Positions 18,244-26,533 of a DNA stretch of 64,000 bases are shown here, one piece after another. Source of the DNA: Cellulomonas humilata (GTDB lineage: Bacteria > Actinomycetota > Actinomycetes > Actinomycetales > Cellulomonadaceae); assembly GCF_030814415.1 (NCBI RefSeq), contig NZ_JAUSVB010000007.1, positions 111,079 to 175,078 of the forward strand. Reading direction: 5' to 3'. How positions within the stretch are numbered: position 1 is the stretch's first letter; every line of letters starts with the position of its first letter. Position numbers and translations under genes: made by a program. The notes beneath the pieces are model-generated. The model was not told the DNA's origin and searched no databases. It saw nothing but the letters and a program-made list of their open reading frames with translations.

Positions 18244-18351
18244 GAGCAGGAACGTAGAACCACTTCTGTCGCCGGTCAAGCAAAAGTCGCTACCTTTGTG
18301 GCACAGTTACACGAACGTGACCTACAGAAGGCGGAATGGTTCACTGTGCGC

Positions 18352-19521
18352 ATGGACGAGCTACTGAAGTTCGCTCCTCGGCCGACGGGCGCCGGGGAGA
18401 TGTTCCAGCTCCTCCGTGACCGCCAGCCGCGGACCCGGTCCGACCTGGCCACCCTGACCGGGCAAGCGCGTTCCACGATCGCCGCCCGGGTGGACCTCCT
18501 GCTGTCCTCCGGGTTCGTCGCGCCGGCCGGCGAGGCCACCTCGACCGGCGGACGCCCGCCCGCAACCTTCGCGTTCAACCCCGCCGCACGCGTCGTGCTG
18601 GCCGTCGACCTCGGCGCCACCCACTCGCGCCTCGCGCTGACGGACCTGGTGGGCACGGTCCTGGCCGAGCACCACGAGCCCGTCGCGATCGCGGAGGGAC
18701 CCGGCCCCGTGCTGGACCGCGTCGTCGAGCTGGGTCTCGAGCTGCTCAGCACCGCCGGACGCCCGCTCAGCGACCTGGTCAGCGTCGGGGTGGGCCTGCC
18801 CGGCCCCGTCGAGCACTCGACCGGGCGGCCGATCAACCCGCCGATCATGCCCGGCTGGGACGACGCCGACGTGCCCGGGCTCCTGTCCCGCAAGCTGCGC
18901 GTCCCCGTCCTCGTGGACAACGACGTCAACGTCATGGCCCTCGGCGAGCACACGTCGCAGTGGCCGGAGGTCGACCACCTCCTGTTCGTGAAGGTGGCGA
19001 CGGGCATCGGTGCCGGGATCATCTCCGACGGCCAGATCCGCCGTGGCGCCCAAGGTGCGGCGGGCGACCTCGGCCACATCGCCGTCCCCGGCGGGCTCGA
19101 CCTTCCGTGCCGCTGCGGCAACACCGGGTGTCTCGAGGCGGTCGCCAGCGGGCCGGCCATCGCCAACGCCCTGGCCAACGCCACGACCAGCGCCGACGTC
19201 GTGGCGCTCGTGCGGGCCGGGGACGTCGACGCCAGCCGCGAGGTGCGGGCCGCCGGCCGGCACATCGGCGAGGTACTCGCTGCGTGCGTGAGCATGCTGA
19301 ACCCGTCGGTCATCGTCATCGGCGGCGTCGTGGCCGAGGCCGGGGAGCACCTGCTCGCCGGCATCCGCGAGGTGGTGTACCGCCGGTCGCTGCCGTTGGC
19401 CACGCAGCACCTGCGCATCGTCGCGTCCCGCACCAAGGGCCGCGCCGGGGTGCTCGGCGCGAGCGCCATGGCCTCCGAGCACGTGCTGTCCGCCGCCGCC
19501 ATCGACGCCCTGATCAGCTAG
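18352..19521 (+). CDS. ROK-family transcriptional regulator
   Basis: This 389-residue regulator has an N-terminal winged helix-turn-helix (about 25-55, RSDLATLTGQARSTIAARVD). An ROK sugar-kinase-like domain follows, with VLAVDLGATHSRLALTDL and the zinc-binding CRCGNTGCLE, whose cysteines are C253, C255 and C260. The family represses sugar operons and is relieved by a sugar or sugar phosphate. The gene is divergent from the ribose-type transporter and followed, 11 bases on, by a ThuA-like gene. The intact GxGxG and DN motifs mean weak kinase activity cannot be excluded. The start is ATG 18352; GTG 18346 is possible. Confidence 0.92.
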   Translation: MDELLKFAPRPTGAGEMFQLLRDRQPRTRSDLATLTGQARSTIAARVDLLLSSGFVAPAGEATSTGGRPPATFAFNPAARVVLAVDLGATHSRLALTDLVGTVLAEHHEPVAIAEGPGPVLDRVVELGLELLSTAGRPLSDLVSVGVGLPGPVEHSTGRPINPPIMPGWDDADVPGLLSRKLRVPVLVDNDVNVMALGEHTSQWPEVDHLLFVKVATGIGAGIISDGQIRRGAQGAAGDLGHIAVPGGLDLPCRCGNTGCLEAVASGPAIANALANATTSADVVALVRAGDVDASREVRAAGRHIGEVLAACVSMLNPSVIVIGGVVAEAGEHLLAGIREVVYRRSLPLATQHLRIVASRTKGRAGVLGASAMASEHVLSAAAIDALIS

Positions 19522-19532
19522 GAGACCCCGTC

Positions 19533-20189
19533 GTGACCGAGCAACGCCGAGCCCTCGTCGTTCGTGGCGGGTGGGACGGGCACGCGCCCGAGGAAGCCGT
19601 CGACCTGTTCGTGCCGTTCCTGCGCGAGCACGACTTCGACGTGGTCGTCGAGGGTTCGCTCGAGGCCTACGCGGACCCCGACCTCATGGCCGCCACGGAC
19701 CTCGTGGTCCAGTGCTGGACCATGGGCGACATCCTCGCGGACGAGCTGCGCGGCCTGCGCACCGCCGTCGCCGCCGGCACCGGTTTCGCCGGGTGGCACG
19801 GCGGGATCATCGACTCGTTCCGGGTCGCCACGGACTATCTCCAGCTCGTCGGCGCGCAGTTCGCCGCCCACCCCGGGGGCGCCCTGGTCGAGCACACGAT
19901 CTCCGTCACCGGCGACCACCCGATCGTCGAGGGCGTGCACGACTTCACGCTGCGCTCCGAGCAGTACTGGCTGCTGACCGACCCGCTCAACGACGTGCTG
20001 GCGACGACCACGATCACGCCGGGTCCCGACGACCCGTGGCACCGGCCCGTCACGTCCCCCGCCGTCTGGACCCGTCGCTGGGGCGCCGGCCGCGTGTTCG
20101 TCTGCGCACCGGGGCACCTGCTGGCGGACCTCGAGGTGCCCGCGGTGCGGACGATCATCGAGCGCGGCCTGCTCTGGGCCGCTCGCTGA
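19533..20189 (+). CDS. ThuA-like (trehalose-utilisation type) protein
   Basis: This 218-residue protein has the class I glutamine-amidotransferase-like ThuA fold. It begins RRALVVRGGWDGHAPEE and has the conserved AGTGFAGWHGGIIDSF and LRSEQYWLL stretches plus a C-terminal GRVFVCAPGHL. ThuA proteins work on 3-keto sugars or keto-disaccharides alongside Gfo/Idh dehydrogenases. The start is GTG 19533, 11 bases after the ROK gene and within the same carbohydrate cluster. The context (dehydrogenase, TIM barrel, ThuA, sugar transporter, ROK) supports glycoside oxidation. The exact substrate is not visible. Confidence 0.88.
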   Translation: MTEQRRALVVRGGWDGHAPEEAVDLFVPFLREHDFDVVVEGSLEAYADPDLMAATDLVVQCWTMGDILADELRGLRTAVAAGTGFAGWHGGIIDSFRVATDYLQLVGAQFAAHPGGALVEHTISVTGDHPIVEGVHDFTLRSEQYWLLTDPLNDVLATTTITPGPDDPWHRPVTSPAVWTRRWGAGRVFVCAPGHLLADLEVPAVRTIIERGLLWAAR

Positions 20190-20254
20190 GCCGTCCGATC
20201 AGTGAGAAGGCGACCGCCGGTCCCGTCCGGTCCGGGTAGGTTCGTCCTGCCAAC

Positions 20255-20365
20255 GCAGGGGAGCTCGGGACAGCCGGGCTGAGAGGACGAGCCGCGACAC
20301 CACAGGTGTCAGCGCACGTCGACCCGAGAACCTGAACTGGGTAATGCCAGCGGAGGGATGCGCCA
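20255..20365 (+). ncRNA. TPP (THI-box) riboswitch
   Basis: The RNA motif is clear. It begins GCAGGGGAGCTCGGG. The highly conserved GGGCTGAGAGG follows at about 20276-20286, and then GACCCGAGAACCTGAACTGG and GGGTAATGCCAGCGGAGGGA. The last blocks match the THI-box CTGA and pyrophosphate-sensing helices. It lies about 110 bases before the thiamine-binding protein gene and should shut the operon off when thiamine pyrophosphate is abundant. Whether control is by termination or by translation is not visible. Confidence 0.96.
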
Positions 20366-20474
20366 CCGAGCGCGGCGTGGGCGGTCACCCGGCCGTCGCC
20401 GGGCCTCCGTCGTCGTCGTCCCCGGACCGGTGGACCTGTGCTGCGTGCCCGGTCCGACCACCCGGAGGAACACC

Positions 20475-20768
20475 GTGCTCGCACAGATCCAGGTCTCTCC
20501 CCGCCCGAGCGGGACCGACGACGACCGGTACGCCTACGTCGACGCCGCCATCGCCGTCATCCAGCAGTCCGGCCTCGTCTACGAGGTCGGTGCCATGGGC
20601 ACCACCATCCAGGGCACGCCCGACCAGATCTGGCCGCTGCTGCGCGCCGTGCACGAGGCGACCGTGCATGCAGGCGCGTCGGCCGTGTCCAGCGTGATCA
20701 AGGTGGGGCAGGGCAAGGACGACGCAGGACCCACCATCGCGGACCTCGTGGGCAAGTTCCGGGCCTGA
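20475..20768 (+). CDS. Thiamine-binding protein of the MTH1187/YkoF type
   Basis: This small soluble ferredoxin-like protein of 97 residues is typical of the MTH1187/DUF77 family (about 100 residues). It begins VLAQIQVSPRPSG and has the characteristic YVDAAIAVIQQSGLVYEVG and GTTIQGTPDQIWPLL stretches. Relatives bind thiamine or its pyrimidine precursor and occur beside thiamine-related transporters. The start is GTG 20475 with a GGAGGAA site. It lies directly downstream of the TPP riboswitch and is the first gene of the unit with the permease, binding protein and ATPase. Confidence 0.9.
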   Translation: MLAQIQVSPRPSGTDDDRYAYVDAAIAVIQQSGLVYEVGAMGTTIQGTPDQIWPLLRAVHEATVHAGASAVSSVIKVGQGKDDAGPTIADLVGKFRA

Positions 20769-20772
20769 CGCC

Positions 20773-21555
20773 GTGCACCGCTGGCGTCGTCTCGTCGCGC
20801 CGTCGGTGGCCGGGCTCGTGCTGCTCGTCGGCTGGGAGGTCGGGGTCCGCCTGTCGGGCCTCCCGGCCTTCGTCCTCCCTCCGCCGTCGCAGGTCGCCCG
20901 CACCGCGGTGGAGGTCGCACCTCTGCTCGGGACCGACGTCGTCACGACCCTGACGGAGGCCGGCCTCGGGCTGCTCGTCGGGGCCGTGGTCGGGCTGCTG
21001 CTCGCCGTGCTCATCGCGGCGTTCCCCTGGGTGTCGGACACCGTCTACCCGCTGGTCACGCTCACCCAGACCGTGCCGACCGTCGTGCTCGCACCCCTGC
21101 TCATCCTGTGGGCCGGGTTCGGGCTGCTGCCCAAGGTGGTGCTCGTCGCGCTCACGGCGTTCTTCCCGGTGCTCGTCGCGGCCGTGACGGCGATGGCCGC
21201 CGTGGACGCGGAGCACGCCGAGATGGTCGCCGGGCTGGGCGGCACCCGCCGGCACCAGTTCTGGCTCGTCCAGCTCCCCGCGTCGGTTCCCGGCGCGCTC
21301 GGCGGCCTGCGCGTGGCCGCGACGTACGCGATCGGCGCGGCCGTCGTCGCCGAGTACCTCGCCGGCCAGAGCGGCCTCGGCGTGTTCGTCCAGCGCTCGC
21401 GCAAGGGCTACGAGGTCGACCAGATCCTCGTCGCCGTCGCCCTCGTGGCCGTGCTCACCGGCCTGCTGTTCCTGCTCGTCGACGGCCTCGCGCGGCTCGC
21501 CACGCCGTGGCAGCGGCCGTCGCTCCCCTCTCGTCCTGGAAGGACCCCCTTGTGA
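20773..21555 (+). CDS. thiX: HMP/thiamine-precursor ABC transporter permease
   Basis: This 260-residue permease of the BPD_transp_1 type has six hydrophobic segments. It carries an EAA-like loop around AEHAEMVAGLGGTRRHQFWL, followed by VQLPASVPGALGGLR, where it would dock on the ATPase. Its position after the riboswitch and before an NMT1/THI5-like binding protein identifies it as the ThiX component of a ThiXYZ transporter that imports hydroxymethylpyrimidine or a degradation product. The start is GTG 20773, four bases after the previous stop. The stop overlaps thiY by four bases. The name rests on context plus fold. Confidence 0.88.
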   Translation: MHRWRRLVAPSVAGLVLLVGWEVGVRLSGLPAFVLPPPSQVARTAVEVAPLLGTDVVTTLTEAGLGLLVGAVVGLLLAVLIAAFPWVSDTVYPLVTLTQTVPTVVLAPLLILWAGFGLLPKVVLVALTAFFPVLVAAVTAMAAVDAEHAEMVAGLGGTRRHQFWLVQLPASVPGALGGLRVAATYAIGAAVVAEYLAGQSGLGVFVQRSRKGYEVDQILVAVALVAVLTGLLFLLVDGLARLATPWQRPSLPSRPGRTPL

Positions 21556-22541
21556 GAACCCGTCTCCTCGCTGCTGCCGCGAGCCTCTCGCTGCTCACCG
21601 CCTGCACTGCAGTCGCCGCCGACGAACCCGCCCTGCGGCCCGTGTCCGTCATCCTCGACTGGACGCCGAACACCAACCACTCCGGCCTCTACCTCGCCCA
21701 GGCACGCGGCTACTTCGCCGACGCGGGGATCGACCTGACGATCGTCGAGCCCGGGGACACGTCCGGCCTGCAGCTGCTCGCCGCGGGCAAGGCCGACTTC
21801 GCCTTCTCGGTGGCCGAAGGCCTCGTCCCCGCTCGCGAGCAGGGGGCCGAGGTCGTCTCGGTGGCGACCGTCATCCAGCACAACACCTCCAGCCTGATCT
21901 CCCTGACCGAGACCGGTCTGGAACGCCCACGCGACCTCGCCGGCCACTCGTACGGGTCGTACGGGTCGGAGCTCGAGGAGGCGCTCATCCGCACGCTCGT
22001 CGAGTGCGACGGCGGCGACCCGGACGCCGTCGAGCTCACGCCGCTGTCCAGCGACGACTTCCGGATCGGTCTGACGGAGCACCAGTTCGACACCGCCTGG
22101 GTGTTCGACGCCTGGGACACCATCCGGCTCGGCCAGATCGACGGCCTGGACGTGTCGACGATCCCGTTCATCGACTACACCGACTGCATCCCCGACTGGT
22201 ACACGCCGCTGGTCGCGACCTCCCAGCAGCACCTCGACGACGACCCCGAGCTGGTCCGCGACTTCCTCGCCGCCCTCACGCACGGGTACGAGGACGCCAT
22301 CGCGGAGCCGCAGGCCGCCGCCGATGCGATCCACGAGGCGGCACCCGAGATCGACGCGGAGCTGCTCACGCTGAGCGCGCAGTGGCTCGCACCCCGCTAC
22401 ACCGACGACCCGGAGCACTGGGGCGTCCAGGAGGCGTCGGTCTGGGACGACTTCGTCGGGTTCCTGCAGGACAACGACCTCGCCGACGCGGGGTTCGACA
22501 CCGATGCGGCGTGGACCGATGACTACCTCCCTGTCGACTGA
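21552..22541 (+). CDS. thiY: HMP/thiamine-precursor ABC transporter substrate-binding lipoprotein
   Basis: This 329-residue NMT1/THI5-like binding protein has a lipoprotein signal with lipobox LLTAC (C18). The mature protein starts LRPVSVILDWTPNTNHSGLYL, as in ThiY and THI5 proteins that bind formylaminopyrimidine or HMP. The segment DTSGLQLLAAGKADFAFSVAE is also typical of the fold. The start is GTG 21552, coupled to thiX. It captures the pyrimidine precursor outside the membrane. The ligand assignment is inferred from the TPP riboswitch and homology of pattern, not measured. Confidence 0.9.
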   Translation: MRTRLLAAAASLSLLTACTAVAADEPALRPVSVILDWTPNTNHSGLYLAQARGYFADAGIDLTIVEPGDTSGLQLLAAGKADFAFSVAEGLVPAREQGAEVVSVATVIQHNTSSLISLTETGLERPRDLAGHSYGSYGSELEEALIRTLVECDGGDPDAVELTPLSSDDFRIGLTEHQFDTAWVFDAWDTIRLGQIDGLDVSTIPFIDYTDCIPDWYTPLVATSQQHLDDDPELVRDFLAALTHGYEDAIAEPQAAADAIHEAAPEIDAELLTLSAQWLAPRYTDDPEHWGVQEASVWDDFVGFLQDNDLADAGFDTDAAWTDDYLPVD

Positions 22542-23268
22542 CGCGCCGAGCACGTCCGCCCTGGCCCGCGAGGTCATCGGGCTGACCGTGACCTTCCCAG
22601 GCGACCTCGTCGCACTGCAGGACGTCGACCTGCAGGTGCGCGTCGGGGAGTTCGTCGCGGTCGTCGGGCCGTCCGGCTGCGGCAAGTCGACGCTGCTGCG
22701 CGTCCTCGCTGGCCTGACACCGACCGGCGCGACGGTGACCGGCACGACTGCCGGCACCACACCCGCAGCATGGATGCCCCAGCGCGACGGGCTGCTCCCG
22801 TGGCGGCGGGCGCTGCCGAACGCGCTGGTCGGGGCCCGGATCGCGGGCATCGACCGGGACGTCGCCGATGCCAGGGCTCGGGCGCTGTTCGACGAGTTCG
22901 GGCTGGCGGGGTTCGAGCGGGCGTGGCCGCACGAGCTGTCGGGCGGCATGCGCCAGCGCCTCGCGCTGCTGCGGACCTGCCTGCCGGGGCGCCCCGTGCT
23001 GCTCCTCGACGAGCCGTTCGGCGCGCTCGACGCGATTACCCGGCGCCGCATGAACGCGTGGCTCGCGGGCCTCGACCTCGCAGGTCACGGGCGTGCGGTC
23101 GTGCTGGTGACGCACGACGTCGACGAGGCGCTGCTGCTGGCGGACCGCGTGGTGGTGCTCTCCGACCGCCCGGGTCGCGTGGTCCTCGACCTGCCCGTGC
23201 CGCGGGAGGGCACGGACGGGGCACGGCATGCTCTGCTCGACGCGCTCGACCCGCAGGGGCGGTCATGA
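22519..23268 (+). CDS. thiZ: HMP/thiamine-precursor ABC transporter ATP-binding protein
   Basis: This 249-residue ATPase of the nitrate/taurine/ThiZ group has Walker A GPSGCGKST (about residues 49-57) and the signature LSGGMRQR. Walker B is VLLLDEPFGALD, with an H-loop at VTHDVDEA. I start at ATG 22519 (MTTSLSTD), which makes it overlap the end of thiY by 23 bases. It powers the ThiX permease. The stop shares TCATGA with the convergent MFS gene. Confidence 0.93.
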   Translation: MTTSLSTDAPSTSALAREVIGLTVTFPGDLVALQDVDLQVRVGEFVAVVGPSGCGKSTLLRVLAGLTPTGATVTGTTAGTTPAAWMPQRDGLLPWRRALPNALVGARIAGIDRDVADARARALFDEFGLAGFERAWPHELSGGMRQRLALLRTCLPGRPVLLLDEPFGALDAITRRRMNAWLAGLDLAGHGRAVVLVTHDVDEALLLADRVVVLSDRPGRVVLDLPVPREGTDGARHALLDALDPQGRS

Positions 23269-24555
23269 CGCCTCCACGCTGACGGTCGAGCGGTCGGTGC
23301 GCAGGGCCGTACCGACGACAAGGCCGAGAACGGCGACACCCGCAGCCGCGATGAGCGCACTGCGGGTGTCGCCGATCGTCGACAGCACGGCGACGCCGAG
23401 CGCCCCGCCGACCGCGAACGACGTGTCCGCGATCCCGGCGGCCAGGCCCGCGTCGTCGGCCGCCGCCCCGGACACCGCAGCGATCTGGGCGCTCACGAAG
23501 GCCGCGCCGAGGCCCGCTCCGAACACGACCAGGCCGACGACGGGGGGCAGCGTCGTCAGCGCGACGCTGCCGACCGCGAGCAGCGCGGTGCCGGCCACGG
23601 CCACGGACCGCACCCCGGCCCGGGTGACGACCGCCTGCCCGGCGAAGGACCCGACCACCGAGGCGACCGTCATCGCGGCGGTCGTCAGCCCGAACCGCAC
23701 CGGCGACATGTCCGACTCCTGCGCGTCGAGCGCCAGCACCAGCAGGACCCCGTCCACGCACATCCCGGCCACCAGCAGTAGGATGTTCCCGGCGACGAGC
23801 CGTCGCGACCGCACCACGCGCCACGGGACCAGCGGAGCGACCGCGCGCCGCTCGACCAGGACGAAGACCGCCATCAGCAGGGCGGCGGCCACCAGCGCGG
23901 GCCACGACGCCTCCGTGATGGCCAGGACGAGGAGCACGAGCGACGAGGTCACGGTCACCGCGCCGGTCAGGTCGAAGGAGCGGGGGCCGCCCGACCTCGC
24001 GGCGTCCTTCGGGAGCAGTCGGCGCGACGCCGCGAGCAGCAGGATGCCGACCGGCAGGTTGACCAGGAAGATCCACTGCCATCCCCACAGCTGCGTGATC
24101 GGCCCGCCCAGCAGCAGCCCGGCCGTCCCGCCGACCCCGCCGATCCCGCCCCAGACGCCGAGCGCCCGGTTGCGCTCCGGCCCGGGCTCGAACGTCGTCA
24201 GCAGCAGCGACAACGCCGTCGGCGCCATGACGGCCGCACCCGCCCCCTGCAGGACGCGCGCGGCCACCAGCACCACCGGCTCATCCGCCTGGGCGCAGAC
24301 CAGCGACGCGACGGTGAAGATCGCGATGCCCACCAGGAACACCCGGCGGCGGCCGAGCAGATCAGCCACCCGCCCCCCGAACAGCAGGAGCCCGCCGAAC
24401 GTCACGAGGTAGGCGCTGAGCACCCACTGCACGTCGCCGGGCGCGAACGCGAGCTCGTCGGCGATCGACGGGAGCGCGACGTACACGATCGTGCTGTCGA
24501 GGACGACGACGAAGAACGCCGTGCCGAGCACCACCAGGGTCCAGGTCTTGTGCAT
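23263..24555 (-). CDS. MFS transporter of the drug-efflux (DHA2-like) type
   Basis: This 430-residue major-facilitator protein has about 12 or more transmembrane helices. Helix 1 includes VVVLDSTIVYVALPSI (motif D1 of DHA2 exporters). Loop 2-3 is GGRVADLLGRRRVFLVG (motif A). Helix 5 has the GGIGGVGGTAGLLLGGPI stretch (motif C, typical of exporters). It is divergent from an HxlR regulator whose operator-like repeat sits between them, so it is probably induced by its own substrate. The substrate is unknown. Confidence 0.92.
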   Translation of the reverse strand: MHKTWTLVVLGTAFFVVVLDSTIVYVALPSIADELAFAPGDVQWVLSAYLVTFGGLLLFGGRVADLLGRRRVFLVGIAIFTVASLVCAQADEPVVLVAARVLQGAGAAVMAPTALSLLLTTFEPGPERNRALGVWGGIGGVGGTAGLLLGGPITQLWGWQWIFLVNLPVGILLLAASRRLLPKDAARSGGPRSFDLTGAVTVTSSLVLLVLAITEASWPALVAAALLMAVFVLVERRAVAPLVPWRVVRSRRLVAGNILLLVAGMCVDGVLLVLALDAQESDMSPVRFGLTTAAMTVASVVGSFAGQAVVTRAGVRSVAVAGTALLAVGSVALTTLPPVVGLVVFGAGLGAAFVSAQIAAVSGAAADDAGLAAGIADTSFAVGGALGVAVLSTIGDTRSALIAAAGVAVLGLVVGTALRTDRSTVSVEAS

Positions 24556-24576
24556 GTTGCACAGTAGGACTGCTTA

Positions 24577-24588
24577 GTTAGTAATAAC
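24577..24588. promoter_or_regulatory. Operator-like inverted repeat between MFS and HxlR genes
   Basis: GTTA-GTAA-TAAC is an inverted repeat in an AT-rich island, 21 bases from the MFS start and 19 bases from the hxlR start. A TAGTAT box (24596-24601) ends six bases before the hxlR ATG. HxlR proteins usually bind such sites between divergent genes. Confidence 0.5.
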
Positions 24589-24607
24589 AACCCCCTAGTA
24601 TGCCTCC

Positions 24608-25234
24608 ATGACGCGCACGTACGACGACGGCTGCGGGATCGCCCACGCGCTCGACCTGGTGGGGGAACGGTGGGCGCTGCTCGTCGTCCGGGAGCTGCTC
24701 CTGGGACCCAAGCGGTTCTCCGACCTGCGCGCGGGCCTGCCGGGGGTCAGCGCGAACATCCTGAGCCAGCGGCTGCGCGAGCTCGACGCCGAGGGGATCG
24801 TCGAGCGCACCACGCTGCCACCCCCGGCCGGCGTCGCCGTGTACGCGCTGACGCCTCGCGGCGCCGAGCTCGAACCCGTGGTCCTCGCGCTCGGAGCGTG
24901 GGGCGTCCGCTCCCCCACCCTGCCCCGCGACGCCCACGTCGGGGTCGACTCGGTGATCCTGTCGCTGGCCGCGCAGCTCACCCACACCGACCCGCCCGCC
25001 GCCTACGAGCTGCGACTGGGCCAGTACCGGTTCGCCGTCCGGCTGCACGACGGCCGCGTCGACGTCGCACGCGGCTCCGCCGAGGCGCCGGAGGCCGTCA
25101 TCACGACCACACCCCGGGAGCTCGACGCGATCGTGTCCGGCGACCGCACGCTGGCCGACGTCGTCGCAGCCGGAGAGGCGACCGTCGAGGGCGACGAGCT
25201 CGCAGCCGCCCGCTTCGCCACGTACTTCGCCTAG
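24608..25234 (+). CDS. HxlR-family transcriptional regulator with SCP2-like tail
   Basis: This 208-residue protein begins with a winged helix of the HxlR family. C9 in DDGCGIAHALDLVGERWALL is followed by the diagnostic FSDLRAGLPGVSANILSQRL. The extra C-terminal half (about 110-208) resembles a small sterol-carrier/SCP2-like lipid-binding fold. That arrangement is found in some actinobacterial HxlR proteins and would be a ligand sensor. HxlR factors respond to oxidants or electrophiles, sometimes through the N-terminal cysteine. The start is ATG 24608. It is divergent from the MFS exporter, its probable target. Its stop interlocks with a GNAT gene at CTAG. Confidence 0.88.
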   Translation: MTRTYDDGCGIAHALDLVGERWALLVVRELLLGPKRFSDLRAGLPGVSANILSQRLRELDAEGIVERTTLPPPAGVAVYALTPRGAELEPVVLALGAWGVRSPTLPRDAHVGVDSVILSLAAQLTHTDPPAAYELRLGQYRFAVRLHDGRVDVARGSAEAPEAVITTTPRELDAIVSGDRTLADVVAAGEATVEGDELAAARFATYFA

Positions 25235-26532
25235 CTCCGCTCCCGGTAGACGTACCGCTCCGCCGGCCGGAACCCGAGCGCCGTGTAGAGCGCCCCTGCG
25301 GCGGTGTTCTCGGCCTCGACCTGCAGGAACGCCCGCCGGGCACCCCGCTGCGCAGCCTCGTCGAGCGCCCGCTCGGTCAGGTACCGCCCGAGCCCGTGGC
25401 GACGAGCGGCCTGCGCGACGACGAGGCACGACAGCGCGACCCACTCCTCGGCGAACGCCGCACGGATCACCCCGACCAGTCCCGTTGCGTCCGTCGCCGT
25501 GAGGTACACGGCGGGCGCCCCGCCGAGCACGCTGCGGGCCAGGGAGAGGCTCGCGTCGTCGGCCTCCGCCGCGGCGCCGGTGGCGTGCAGCCGGGCCTTG
25601 GAGCCGGACCACGCCGCGAGCCACGCGTCGCCGGGTCGGTCCGCGACCGCGACCCGCACCGGTCCGGCGGCCGTGCGGACGGCGCCGTGGCGCGGTTCGA
25701 GCCCGTCGAGCTCCCGCACCAGCACGTCGGTCCGGGACATGACCTCGTAGTCGCGCAGCGCGAGCAGGTCGTCCAGGCCCCGCGGCGACGCGCGGCACAC
25801 GCGCACGATCGAGGGCTGCCCTTCAGCCGCGTAGAGCTCCTCGACCCGGTCGAGCGTCGCCGTGACGTCGGGCGGCGTGCCGAGCGGCAGGACGCTGTTC
25901 GCACGGCGCGTCAGCCCGCCGGACAGACCCACACGCCAGCCGTCCACGTCGACCACCCGGGCCGGCGGCCACGTCGCGGACTCGACCAGCGCACCGGGCG
26001 CGTCCGGCGCGGTCCACGTGTGCACGCGCAGGTGCACCTCGACGTGCCCCCAGTCGCGCTCCGGGACGGCCACGAACCCGAGCCGCTGGTACAGGCGCTG
26101 TGCGGCCTGCATCGAGTCGAGCGTCGACAGCACCACCCGCGTCGCACCGCCGGCGACCGCCTCGCGCAGCGCGGCCGACACCAGGAGCTCAGCGATGCCG
26201 CGGCGCCGGGCCTCCGGCGCGACCGCGAGCATCCGGATCTCCAGCTCGCCCGGCTCCGCGACCTCGGCGTAGGACGTGCCGTACGGGGCGAGCGTCACGG
26301 TGCCGACGACCACCAGGTCGTCGTCCCGGACGTTCGCACCGTCGCCCTCCCCCGGAGGGATCAGCGCGACCAGCAGCGTCGCCTCCCGTGCCCGCCGCTC
26401 GGCGTCCCGCAGCTCGTCGGCGTAGGAATCGCTCGCGTCGACCAGGCGGTCCGCGAGGTACGCCTCGGCGGTCAGCGCCCCGGCGTCCGCCACCTGCGCG
26501 CCGGCCGCGACCCGGACCACGGCACCGGTCAC
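25231..26532 (-). CDS. Tandem GNAT-family acetyltransferase, two domains
   Basis: This 433-residue protein contains two GNAT domains. The first (about 1-165) has the acetyl-CoA loop LAVAPEARRRGIAELLVSAA. The second (about 280-433) has VVAQAARRHGLGRYLTERA and a normal C-terminal NTAAGALYTALGFRPAERY. A linker region around WRVGLSGGLTRRANSVLPLG is characteristic of this group. Both CoA loops look intact. The substrate is unknown. The start GTG 26532 lies one base after the ligA stop, so it is the last gene of the nifS-mnmA-ligA unit. That placement may be coincidental. Confidence 0.88.
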   Translation of the reverse strand: MTGAVVRVAAGAQVADAGALTAEAYLADRLVDASDSYADELRDAERRAREATLLVALIPPGEGDGANVRDDDLVVVGTVTLAPYGTSYAEVAEPGELEIRMLAVAPEARRRGIAELLVSAALREAVAGGATRVVLSTLDSMQAAQRLYQRLGFVAVPERDWGHVEVHLRVHTWTAPDAPGALVESATWPPARVVDVDGWRVGLSGGLTRRANSVLPLGTPPDVTATLDRVEELYAAEGQPSIVRVCRASPRGLDDLLALRDYEVMSRTDVLVRELDGLEPRHGAVRTAAGPVRVAVADRPGDAWLAAWSGSKARLHATGAAAEADDASLSLARSVLGGAPAVYLTATDATGLVGVIRAAFAEEWVALSCLVVAQAARRHGLGRYLTERALDEAAQRGARRAFLQVEAENTAAGALYTALGFRPAERYVYRERS

Positions 26533-26533
26533 G

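Noticed and set aside
18301..18349. GCACAGT and ACTGTGC inverted copies between the sugar transporter and ROK gene
   Set aside because: The arms are only seven bases and 35 bases apart. One overlaps the start region of the ROK gene, and chance is a reasonable explanation.
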